A stretch of 5,885 nt of DNA from Candidatus Zixiibacteriota bacterium (GTDB lineage Bacteria > Zixibacteria > MSB-5A5 > GN15 > FEB-12), in the NCBI GenBank assembly GCA_030642845.1, contig DAOWMZ010000135.1, positions 1 through 5,885 on the forward strand, in the 5' to 3' direction. The notes under the pieces are model-generated. The model searched no databases. It saw nothing but the letters and a program-made list of their open reading frames with translations, and had not been told where the DNA came from. The translations under genes and the position numbers were made by a program. Of the stretch, positions 1-5,604 are shown piece after piece (positions within the stretch are counted from its first letter, which is position 1; each line of letters starts with the position of its first letter).

Positions 1-1
1 A

Positions 2-2239
2 AATGAATCATTAACATTTACAATCAGACTAAAAAATAATAGCGATGACGCAGCTTATAGTATAACTCAGGGATTCAGAGTTTATTCACCCAATGGTGCT
101 GAATGGACAGCTACTTCTGGAGATTTAACTGGTACCCTGGGACTATCTCAATTCGATGATCATATAAATATTGATGAATTTAGTGTAACAGGTTCCGGTG
201 CTGATACTATTGGATTTGAGATGTCAAGATATTCCGGCTCGGGAATGATTTCGGGATTTGATGATAATGTCTTTACAATTACTGTTGGCCCAATGGATGA
301 AAATTCACGAGGGAAATCAATTTGTTTTGACTCTTCATGGTCCCCCCTTACCGGTGCCTGGATGTGGTCGATGTCGGATGCAACGGAATTATATCCGAGA
401 TGGGATGGCCCACATTGTTACACTATTGTCGATCCTTCATTTATTCCGGGCAATGGAGAAATATATTTAGCTGGTGTTAGTAATTTGTACGGTGACAGCA
501 TTGTGCATACTGGAGAGATAATAACATTTGATATCGGCTGGTATAATAATACTGGACATGTTCTTCAAGCATACACTAACGGTTTCCAAATTTATTCTCC
601 TACAGGAGCTGAGTGGACCACTACTACAGCAATTTCTACCGGTTCAATTGGACTTGATGAATTTCCGGTAGTATTCCAGGTGGATGTATTCAACCCGACC
701 GGATCAGGAGCTGATACTGTTGGATTTGGTGCTTTAGATATGTTTGGTGATAATGGTCTTTATGATGGTTATCAAGGTGTTCCATTCCAAATCGAAATAG
801 GTCCTATCCCCCATCAATATAATGGCGGTATGATATGCCTTGATTCTTCATTTTACCCCCCCGGTGGCTCCTGGCTTTGGAGCTTAGTGAATGGTCCAAC
901 ACAACCACCTGATTGGGATGGCCCGCATTGTTTTAATATTGAAACTTATATTCCCGATTCAGTTATTGTCCCATCAGTATCCACAGGTAATCCATGTTAT
1001 GGTGTTCAGCCGGTAATGACAAAGTTGACTCAACCTATAAAAGGTGCATCTATTCCTATAAAGATACCAATAAATATATATGTTGATTCTATTTCATTTG
1101 ATGGACTGATGACAAATGACTGGAATAATAATTATCGAGAGATCAGTCATCTTTATCAATATATTTATGTCGAACTGGCAAATTCCAATGGATATGAAAT
1201 ACCTGCCGGTACAACGACAGTCTTTAATATCCATTTCACATCAGATGCCGAATGTTATGTTGATCACCTCATGCATTGGGATACTACCTTATCCGGTAAT
1301 CCAGCCAAAGCATTATTGTTCTCAGGTCAAAACAATAATGATCTGTCTGCTGCTTTTGACAGATTACGCGATCTTTCTACTGACTATGGTTCTCGTCCGG
1401 GGGATATTGATGGCAATCAGAAAGTCAATGTCGCAGATCTGACTTTCTATGTCGATTATTTATTTAAAGGAGAAGCTGAACCGTGTCCTTACAATATTCT
1501 TGATGCCAATGGTTCCTGTACAGGCCCCAATGTTGCTGACCTGACTTATCTTGTAGATTTTGTTTTCAAGGGTGGACCTGATCCGTTCTGTGGATGCCTT
1601 GGTAAACACAGTATAACCGCTCCAAAATTCAATCACAATATCAATGTAACCTCTGAGTTCAGCAATGGTATTACTACTTTGTCAATAAGTACACCAATCC
1701 CATTGAAAGGAATTCAATTTACCTTAGAAAGTGGGAATAATAATCCTGCAGAAAATATTCTTATTGATGATTTCAATATGCTTTATGGTCAAATTGAAAA
1801 TGAATTATTAATCGCTCTTCTTGATATGGATGGTGTAAAGATTCTTCCATCCGGGAATTATGATTTGATAAGAATTCCGGGAGAAATAAATCCTATTTCA
1901 TGTATTGTTGCAGATATAAGACACAAGGACTATGAAGTAAGTATCAACAATGCGACCAAACCGGCATTTATCCCTGATCATTTTGCCCTGCATCAAAACT
2001 ACCCTAATCCTTTTAACCCCGTAACTGAAATAGAATTTGATTTACCGGAAGCATCTCAGGTTAGAATTGATATTTACAACATTATGGGACAACAGATCGT
2101 CTCTTTAGTAGATGATTATTTGGAAGCTGGCGCTTATTCAATCCCATTTGATGGCAGTGGATATGCCAGTGGTGTATACCTTTACCGAATGGAAACGGGG
2201 AGTTATATTAAGACATTGAAGATGATTCTGTTGAAATAG
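2..2239 (+). CDS. Secreted multidomain protein with dockerin-like repeats and type IX secretion sorting domain (5' end outside window)
   Basis: The frame is open from base 2, so the gene begins upstream and an internal ATG at 221 is not its start; 745 residues are visible. Order by visible residue: two copies of a beta-rich repeat (about 2-142 and 172-313), a cohesin-like segment (332-453), a dockerin-like pair of Ca-binding loops (467-532), a linker with beta-strand character, and a C-terminal sorting domain (658-745) with QNYPNPFNP, an IDIYNIMGQ strand and the ending KTLKMILLK. The sorting domain is known in FCB bacteria to direct export by the type IX system, with cleavage and surface attachment or release. 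I infer a large extracellular or cell-surface protein. No catalytic domain is visible, so its role may be structural, adhesive or binding; an enzyme could lie upstream of the window. A strong terminator follows within 25 bases, so it ends its transcription unit. Confidence 0.93.
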   Translation, partial: NESLTFTIRLKNNSDDAAYSITQGFRVYSPNGAEWTATSGDLTGTLGLSQFDDHINIDEFSVTGSGADTIGFEMSRYSGSGMISGFDDNVFTITVGPMDENSRGKSICFDSSWSPLTGAWMWSMSDATELYPRWDGPHCYTIVDPSFIPGNGEIYLAGVSNLYGDSIVHTGEIITFDIGWYNNTGHVLQAYTNGFQIYSPTGAEWTTTTAISTGSIGLDEFPVVFQVDVFNPTGSGADTVGFGALDMFGDNGLYDGYQGVPFQIEIGPIPHQYNGGMICLDSSFYPPGGSWLWSLVNGPTQPPDWDGPHCFNIETYIPDSVIVPSVSTGNPCYGVQPVMTKLTQPIKGASIPIKIPINIYVDSISFDGLMTNDWNNNYREISHLYQYIYVELANSNGYEIPAGTTTVFNIHFTSDAECYVDHLMHWDTTLSGNPAKALLFSGQNNNDLSAAFDRLRDLSTDYGSRPGDIDGNQKVNVADLTFYVDYLFKGEAEPCPYNILDANGSCTGPNVADLTYLVDFVFKGGPDPFCGCLGKHSITAPKFNHNINVTSEFSNGITTLSISTPIPLKGIQFTLESGNNNPAENILIDDFNMLYGQIENELLIALLDMDGVKILPSGNYDLIRIPGEINPISCIVADIRHKDYEVSINNATKPAFIPDHFALHQNYPNPFNPVTEIEFDLPEASQVRIDIYNIMGQQIVSLVDDYLEAGAYSIPFDGSGYASGVYLYRMETGSYIKTLKMILLK
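5..427 (+). repeat. Beta-rich protein repeat, copy A
   Basis: Encodes visible residues 2-142. Shared landmarks with copy B are YSPNGAEWT, GSGADTIGF (residues 64-72), ICFDSS and WDGPHC. One Cys in each of the last two landmarks (C108 and C139) is spaced 31 residues apart, which suggests a disulfide in the exported protein. The 5' boundary is set by the window edge; the repeat may begin earlier. I do not recognise a named domain family. Confidence 0.85.
515..940 (+). repeat. Beta-rich protein repeat, copy B
   Basis: Encodes visible residues 172-313 and lies about 170 codons after copy A. It repeats the landmarks as YSPTGAEWT, GSGADTVGF (234-242), ICLDSS and WDGPHC, with Cys at 279 and 310, the same 31-residue spacing as in copy A. 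The copies are clearly related but diverged at the DNA level, so the duplication is old and held by selection rather than a recent tandem copy. Confidence 0.85.
995..1360 (+). other. Cohesin-like segment of the secreted protein
   Basis: Visible residues 332-453. The pattern of a short Pro/Ile strand (SIPIKIPINIYVDSISFDG) and later GYEIPAGTTTVFNIHFTSD resembles the strand layout of cohesin-type beta-sandwiches, in which a phrase like IPAGxGxIxxIxF precedes a late strand. This is recognition by eye only. It could instead be another immunoglobulin-like extracellular module. It sits directly before the dockerin-like loops. Confidence 0.4.
1400..1597 (+). repeat. Dockerin-like pair of Ca-binding loops (first gene)
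   Basis: Visible residues 467-532. Loop 1, DIDGNQKVNVADL, has Ca ligands at positions 1, 3, 5, 9 and 12 (D468, D470, N472, N476, D479) and is followed by the helix TFYVDYLFKG. Loop 2 begins at D501 (DANGSCTGPNVADL), is one residue longer than the usual 12 and is followed by TYLVDFVFKGG. Type I dockerins bind cohesins in cellulosomes, but dockerin-like pairs are also common in secreted proteins of uncultured FCB bacteria with no known partner. Confidence 0.85.
1973..2236 (+). other. Type IX secretion C-terminal sorting domain
   Basis: Residues 658-745, ending at the stop codon. QNYPNPFNPVTEIEFDLPEA, a central VRIDIYNIMGQQI strand, LEAGAYSIPFDG, ASGVYLYRM and a basic hydrophobic tail follow the usual order of the Por secretion tail domain (type A). 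This part is recognised with high confidence from family knowledge. Confidence 0.95.
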
Positions 2240-2258
2240 TTTTGATGCATTGATTTTT

Positions 2259-2287
2259 AAAGGGCAGGTAAAATACCTGCCCTTTTT
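2259..2287 (+). terminator. Rho-independent terminator after the first gene
   Basis: A perfect 12-bp stem AAAGGGCAGGTA / TACCTGCCCTTT with a 3-base AAA loop, ending in a run of five T. It begins 20 bases after the TAG stop codon. It separates the first gene from the next one on the same strand. Confidence 0.9.
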
Positions 2288-2312
2288 CATTAGTTGAAAT
2301 TATAAATAGCTC

Positions 2313-2341
2313 TTGATAATAAAGATATATCTATATATATT
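2313..2341 (+). promoter_or_regulatory. Candidate promoter of the Cys-rich secreted protein
   Basis: TTGATA (2313-2318) and TATATT (2336-2341) are separated by exactly 17 bases, a close match to the sigma-70 consensus. It lies between the upstream terminator and the ribosome binding site, leaving a leader of roughly 40 bases. The region is very AT-rich, so chance matches are possible. Confidence 0.4.
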
Positions 2342-2374
2342 TAGTTTGTCTGAATAAAAAACATATCTATTATC

Positions 2375-2379
2375 AGGAG
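2375..2379 (+). promoter_or_regulatory. Ribosome binding site
   Basis: AGGAG, nine bases before the ATG at 2389. It fixes the start, which also gives a good signal peptide. Confidence 0.8.
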
Positions 2380-2388
2380 TCTGAGGTT

Positions 2389-3372
2389 ATGTATAAAATT
2401 ACTAATACCATTATCTTTTTATTGTTATTAGTAATCGCACAAAACACCTTCGGAATCACCTGCGGCGATTATGATAATAATGATCAAACCAATGTAGCCG
2501 ACCTGGTCAATATGGTTGACTATATTTTCAAAGGGGGACCACCGGCTTATTATCCTCCGGCTATTGACTGCGATGGCGACGGAGAAATAAATGTAGCCGA
2601 TCTGACAGGATGGGTTGACTGGTTGTTCAGGGGTATCAATAACCCCAATGCCTGTCCTTTTATGATAATAACAGAACATGAAGACAACAGCAGTGGGTGT
2701 TTGATGGACTCACTTAGTGATAAACAATCACCTCCTAAATCCCTTTCAAAAGGGACATTGGAAGTTGAAGTTATCGGAGATGATCTTCTTGTTCATCATC
2801 AGAATGCTTTTTACCAATGCTGTCTGATGTACAAAGTTGACTGGTATCAAAGTGATAATGTTCTTACCGGATTTGAAGCCGATACCGGAGCTCTGTGTGA
2901 CTGTTATTGCCCATTCCATCTGACATCGATGATTTATGACTTGCCGGCTGGAGAGTATTCCATAGTACTTATCGGAATTGAAGGGGATACTATTGGAACA
3001 ACAGTTGTTACTATTGAGGATAGCCAGATTGTTGTCCAATATGATGACGGTGGGTGTCAAAAGGAAAAATCGGTAAGAGTAGAATTTGTTGATTATGATT
3101 ATTCCGGCGATACCCTTACGATGACCCACTGGAATACTTATCTTAATTGTGCTGCTAATATTATAGTTGATTTTGAAGTGTCCGGAGATACTCTCAGGTT
3201 TTTAGAACGTAATATTAATTACGGCATCCCAGTCCCCTGTGAATGTTACTTTGATATCTTAGCAGTAGCTATTGGGATTAGTCCAGGCTATTACGTTGTC
3301 GAACTTTATCAGCAGGCTTATTATTTCACAGTAATAGAGCTTATTGATCGACAAACCCTTGATTTACATTGA
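2389..3372 (+). CDS. Secreted Cys-rich protein with N-terminal dockerin-like loops and a duplicated CxC domain
   Basis: 327 residues; the function is not recognised. Residues 1-22 form a signal peptide (short basic start, run of Ile/Leu, likely cleavage after TFG). Residues 25-90 are a dockerin-like pair with two canonical 12-residue Ca loops (D27, D29, N31, N35, D38 and D60, D62, D64, N68, D71). After a Ser/Asp-rich linker come two related beta-rich domains, about residues 123-209 and 228-316. The protein has 13 Cys, including CC at 144-145 and CDCYC at 170-174 in the first copy and C254 with CEC at 284-286 in the second. There is no type IX sorting tail, so it is probably periplasmic, outer-membrane associated or exported another way. 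The Cys pattern could support disulfides or metal binding; neither can be decided from sequence. The gene is flanked by terminators and probably transcribed alone. Confidence 0.9.
   Translation: MYKITNTIIFLLLLVIAQNTFGITCGDYDNNDQTNVADLVNMVDYIFKGGPPAYYPPAIDCDGDGEINVADLTGWVDWLFRGINNPNACPFMIITEHEDNSSGCLMDSLSDKQSPPKSLSKGTLEVEVIGDDLLVHHQNAFYQCCLMYKVDWYQSDNVLTGFEADTGALCDCYCPFHLTSMIYDLPAGEYSIVLIGIEGDTIGTTVVTIEDSQIVVQYDDGGCQKEKSVRVEFVDYDYSGDTLTMTHWNTYLNCAANIIVDFEVSGDTLRFLERNINYGIPVPCECYFDILAVAIGISPGYYVVELYQQAYYFTVIELIDRQTLDLH
2461..2658 (+). repeat. Dockerin-like pair of Ca-binding loops (second gene)
   Basis: Residues 25-90. The two halves, NVADLVNMVDYIFKGG and NVADLTGWVDWLFRG, match the loops of the preceding gene. 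Both loops have the canonical length and all acidic or amide ligands. Placement directly after the signal peptide is unlike classical dockerins, which are mostly C-terminal or between modules. Confidence 0.88.
2755..3015 (+). repeat. Cys-rich domain, copy 1
   Basis: Residues 123-209. Landmarks are HHQNAFYQCC (136-145), VDWY, CDCYCPFHL (170-178) and LPAGEYSIVL (185-194). Alternating hydrophobic residues suggest a beta-sandwich. It aligns with copy 2 at a constant offset of 110 residues up to the first Cys and 112 after it. Confidence 0.75.
3070..3336 (+). repeat. Cys-rich domain, copy 2
   Basis: Residues 228-316. Landmarks are THWNTYLNC (246-254), VDFEV, CECYFDI (284-290) and ISPGYYVVEL (297-306). 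Compared with copy 1 it lacks the second Cys of the CC pair (A255) and the first Cys of the CxCxC run, so it keeps three of the five motif Cys. Confidence 0.75.
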
Positions 3373-3378
3373 AGAATA

Positions 3379-3406
3379 ACTCCCAACTATCTCGTATAAA
3401 GGGAGT
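3379..3406 (+). terminator. Weak stem-loop just after the Cys-rich gene
   Basis: ACTCCC (3379-3384) pairs with GGGAGT (3401-3406) across a 16-base loop, followed by ATTGTTT. The stem is short and the loop long, so it is weaker than the hairpin that follows at 3433. Confidence 0.3.
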
Positions 3407-3432
3407 ATTGTTTCCACTATCGGAAAATGAAT

Positions 3433-3464
3433 AAAGGCAGAATCACTGATGTGTTATGCCTTTT
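3433..3464 (+). terminator. Probable terminator of the Cys-rich gene
   Basis: AAAGGCA (3433-3439) pairs with TGCCTTT (3457-3463). An inner stem CAC/GTG around TGAT extends the hairpin after small bulges, and the right arm ends in four T. The A-rich left arm would also allow weak action on the other strand. The rest of the gap up to 3675 shows only a promoter candidate and no gene. Confidence 0.5.
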
Positions 3465-3538
3465 GTCAATTAGAATAGCTAATAAAATAATACAACACAA
3501 TTATACTGGAGCTCCTCAAAACTCTGCTTATCAACAAA

Positions 3539-3567
3539 TTGACTTACTGCATTGCAAATAAGATAAA
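3539..3567 (+). promoter_or_regulatory. Candidate promoter of the HDOD gene
   Basis: TTGACT (3539-3544), a 17-base spacer, then GATAAA (3562-3567). A perfect TATAAT at 3586-3591 is an alternative -10, but it has no good -35 at the right distance. Either would leave an untranslated leader of roughly 80-100 bases before the ATG. Confidence 0.25.
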
Positions 3568-3675
3568 AAACTTCCTGTTTCTTATTATAATTATGTAAAG
3601 CTATCCCATAAAAAACCGAATCATATTATTAGATAAAGATCGGGTTGTCCAATCAAAGGGGATAAGTAAAGAGAT

Positions 3676-4554
3676 ATGGATATAACAAAAGAAGATAAGG
3701 ATGCCAATAATCAAGCAATAGAAACCATTATTAATAAACTCGGGGATTTGCCTACACCACCAGTTATTCTCAATAAAGCAATTAAGCTGGCATCAGATCT
3801 TCAAACTGATATTAATGTTATATCTCGAACTATCACTGTTGATCAATCTTTAACTGCTAAAATCATCCGTTTTTCCAACTCTCCGATTTACGGACAAATT
3901 CGAAGAATCACCTCGCTGGCAGATGCAATCAAAATATTAGGCTTATCTCGGATTAAATCAATAATTATTACTGCTTCTACCTTTCAACTTTTTGAATCTT
4001 GTTCTCAAATAAACATTGCAATGGCATTATGGCATCATTCTCTGTCAACTGCAATAGCATGTAAATTAATTGCCAAGAAAATAGGAAATATTGATGAAGA
4101 AGAATCATATTTAGCAGGGCTTTTGCATGATATTGGTAAAATGGTTTTGTTAAAGACTATCCCAAAATTGTATTCAAATATAATTGAAGAAATTAAAGAA
4201 AAAAACGGGACATTTGAAGAAATTGAAATGCGAGAGCTGGAATTTGATAATGTTTTGGTTAGTAATATCTTACTAACAGAATGGAATTTCCCTCACAGTT
4301 TTGTCTCTGAGATAACTGATCACCATAAGTGCAAATTAGATAAAAAAAGTCCCCCAATAAGATTAAGTCAGATATTAGCATTTGCTGATGGAATATCAAA
4401 TTATATAGGTGCGAGTTTTTATGAATCCTATAAAAATAATATTGAAGCGGATATCTATCTGGGGGATCGTTTAATCACTGAGGAAGAGATAGTTGAACTT
4501 AGATCAGGCACAGAATCAATATTTTTCAATGAGATGAATGCTATTTATGAGTGA
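3676..4554 (+). CDS. HDOD-domain signalling protein
   Basis: 292 residues, cytosolic, with no signal peptide or membrane segment. The HDOD signature starts with LGDLPTPPVI (22-31), then the helix run VDQSLTAKIIRFSNSPIYG and the phrase ITSLADAIKILGLSRIKSI. The HD-like half has LWHHS (118-122), AGLLHDIGK (147-155) and ITDHHK (213-218). HDOD proteins are usually non-enzymatic regulators in two-component, motility or stress signalling. Here the HD pair H151/D152 and later His residues remain, but the His usually found in the DHxxVG phrase is replaced (FDNVLVSN), so phosphodiesterase activity is doubtful. The length suits a single-domain HDOD protein with no receiver or GGDEF partner attached. An in-frame TAA at 3667 rules out an earlier start. 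The purine-rich AAAGGGGA at 3655-3662 is a ribosome site 13 bases upstream, somewhat far. No adjacent chemotaxis or kinase gene reveals its pathway. Confidence 0.9.
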   Translation: MDITKEDKDANNQAIETIINKLGDLPTPPVILNKAIKLASDLQTDINVISRTITVDQSLTAKIIRFSNSPIYGQIRRITSLADAIKILGLSRIKSIIITASTFQLFESCSQINIAMALWHHSLSTAIACKLIAKKIGNIDEEESYLAGLLHDIGKMVLLKTIPKLYSNIIEEIKEKNGTFEEIEMRELEFDNVLVSNILLTEWNFPHSFVSEITDHHKCKLDKKSPPIRLSQILAFADGISNYIGASFYESYKNNIEADIYLGDRLITEEEIVELRSGTESIFFNEMNAIYE

Positions 4555-4579
4555 TATAATTATCATCAATAAATCTATT

Positions 4580-5167
4580 CTACTGATTCAGATAGTGTAA
4601 GATTCCATCAAGGAATAATTGCACCGATAGAGCGACAAGAATCATACCCATCAGTCGTTCGACTGCAACCAATCCCTTTTTCGTGAGAAACTTTACAAGG
4701 AATGTTGAAGATAACAGAATTATAAAAGTTACCAGCCAGGCTGAAGATCCAGCCATTATCAGCTTAATTAGACTACCGGAATGAGATGACGAGAAAAGTA
4801 ACAGCACTGCCAAAAGTGATGGTCCTACAATCATCGGAACAGCTAAGGGGACAATAAACGGCTCGGTGTCGGAATCGTCCTGCATTTTGAAAATTTGATA
4901 AGGGAAAATCATCTTAATTGCAATTAAAAATAATATTAAACCTCCAGCTATGCTGATTGATTCCTGTCTTAATCCAAGAAATGATATGATATGCTTTCCA
5001 GCCAGAATACTTATAATAATAATTATCAAAGCAAAAAAAAGCTCGCGGATCAGTACTTTTCTTCTCTTTTGCGGATCTACATTTTCGAGAACAGATAGAA
5101 AGATCGGGATATTCCCGAAAGGATCCATAATTAGAAACAGTGTTATAAATATTGAAAAAAAGTCCAC
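4580..5167 (-). CDS. yhgN: YhgN/MarC-family integral membrane protein
   Basis: 195 residues, close to the 197 or so of E. coli YhgN. About six membrane segments are visible. Family landmarks are LFLIMDPFGNIPIFLSVL (10-27), KRRKVLIREL, GGLILFLIAIKMIFP (75-89), EPFIVPLAVPMIVGP (102-116) and VERLMGMILV with QLFLDGI near the end. The family sits in the inner membrane. MarC was once linked to multiple antibiotic resistance, but that link was not upheld and the substrate is unknown. The start is GTG at 5167, chosen because an in-frame TAA lies eight codons upstream and AGG sits six bases before it on the - strand (AAAAAAAGGTG). Its stop lies 25 bases from the stop of the HDOD gene, in convergent orientation. 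Confidence 0.93.
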   Translation of the reverse strand: MDFFSIFITLFLIMDPFGNIPIFLSVLENVDPQKRRKVLIRELFFALIIIIISILAGKHIISFLGLRQESISIAGGLILFLIAIKMIFPYQIFKMQDDSDTEPFIVPLAVPMIVGPSLLAVLLLFSSSHSGSLIKLIMAGSSAWLVTFIILLSSTFLVKFLTKKGLVAVERLMGMILVALSVQLFLDGILHYLNQ

Positions 5168-5200
5168 GATACACCTTTTTTTATCATTTTAACTTAATGA

Positions 5201-5229
5201 AGAATATGTATTGATTTCAGCAATGGCAA
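5201..5229 (-). promoter_or_regulatory. Candidate promoter of the YhgN/MarC gene
   Basis: On the - strand TTGCCA (5229-5224) and TATTCT (5206-5201) are separated by 17 bases, a fair sigma-70-type match. The leader to the GTG start would be about 27 bases. Confidence 0.4.
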
Positions 5230-5255
5230 ACTAAAATAGAAGTACTACTAAGAAG

Positions 5256-5285
5256 TCTTTTTTCCCGATAATAATGGAAAAAAGA
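5256..5285. repeat. AT-rich inverted repeat upstream of the YhgN/MarC gene
   Basis: TCTTTTTTCC (5256-5265) is perfectly complementary to GGAAAAAAGA (5276-5285) around a 10-base loop. It lies just upstream of the candidate -35 on the - strand. With almost no G/C in the stem it is a poor terminator; it may be an operator or chance. Confidence 0.4.
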
Positions 5286-5541
5286 ACACTTTGTGATCAT
5301 TCATAGTTGATAAAACTCTAACAACTGAAGTTCAAGAACTTAAAGACCTTCTACCACTGAATTCAATTAACTATATGGTTCGTTTTTATCAATCAACTTC
5401 AAATTCTTCGGAATCAATATAAGGAGTTTTTCTTTGATAAAATAGCTTTCGGCTGTGGATTTTCTAACAGTTTTATTCCTTTCCAAAATAAGAAAATTAA
5501 ATATTCATTGATTTATTGTATTTTATATACACCAATAATAA
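5286..5541. other. Intergenic stretch without a recognised gene
   Basis: No convincing coding frame, tRNA or known riboswitch. It holds a small dyad AAGTTC-AA-GAACTT (5328-5341) and an orphan AAGGAG (5421-5426) with no usable start codon behind it. An open frame at 5297-5422 lacks a credible start. Confidence 0.5.
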
Positions 5542-5570
5542 AAAAGCCTCCATCTTATATGGAGGCTTTT
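5540..5570 (-). terminator. Strong terminator of the right-edge outer-membrane gene
   Basis: A perfect 12-bp stem AAAAGCCTCCAT (5542-5553) / ATGGAGGCTTTT (5559-5570) with the loop CTTAT. Read on the - strand, the stem runs into six T, then ATTATT, and lies about 34 bases past the stop at 5605. On the + strand the T tail is only four bases, so its main use is the - strand gene. Confidence 0.88.
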
Positions 5571-5604
5571 ATTCAAGAATGTTCCCTAAACTAATATTAC
5601 AATT

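Noticed and set aside
221..2239. ATG at 221 as the start of the first gene
   Set aside because: The same frame is open upstream to base 2 and encodes the first part of copy A of the repeat, matching copy B; the true start lies outside the window.
1400..2658. A cellulosome gene cluster, from the dockerin-like repeats
   Set aside because: No glycoside hydrolase, carbohydrate-binding module or scaffoldin is visible, and dockerin-like pairs are widespread in FCB secreted proteins without cellulosomes.
2428..3129. Two open frames on the - strand inside the Cys-rich gene (2428-2679 and 2746-3129)
   Set aside because: They lie opposite a well-supported secreted protein gene and have no family likeness or good ribosome site of their own.
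3557..3586. AATAAGA/TCTTATT inverted repeat as a terminator
   Set aside because: The stem is almost all A/T and is not followed by a clean T run; it sits inside a promoter-like region and is probably chance.
4914..5192. Open frames overlapping the 5' part of the YhgN/MarC gene in other frames
   Set aside because: The MarC frame carries all family landmarks; the others have low-complexity runs and no recognisable content.
5297..5422. Open frame of about 42 codons on the + strand in the right-hand gap
   Set aside because: The reading looks plausible in part (Glu/Leu-rich), but there is no ATG until near its end and no ribosome site; likely chance or a remnant too short to name.
5421..5450. 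AAGGAG followed by TTG as a small gene start
   Set aside because: The frame from TTG meets a stop after three codons.
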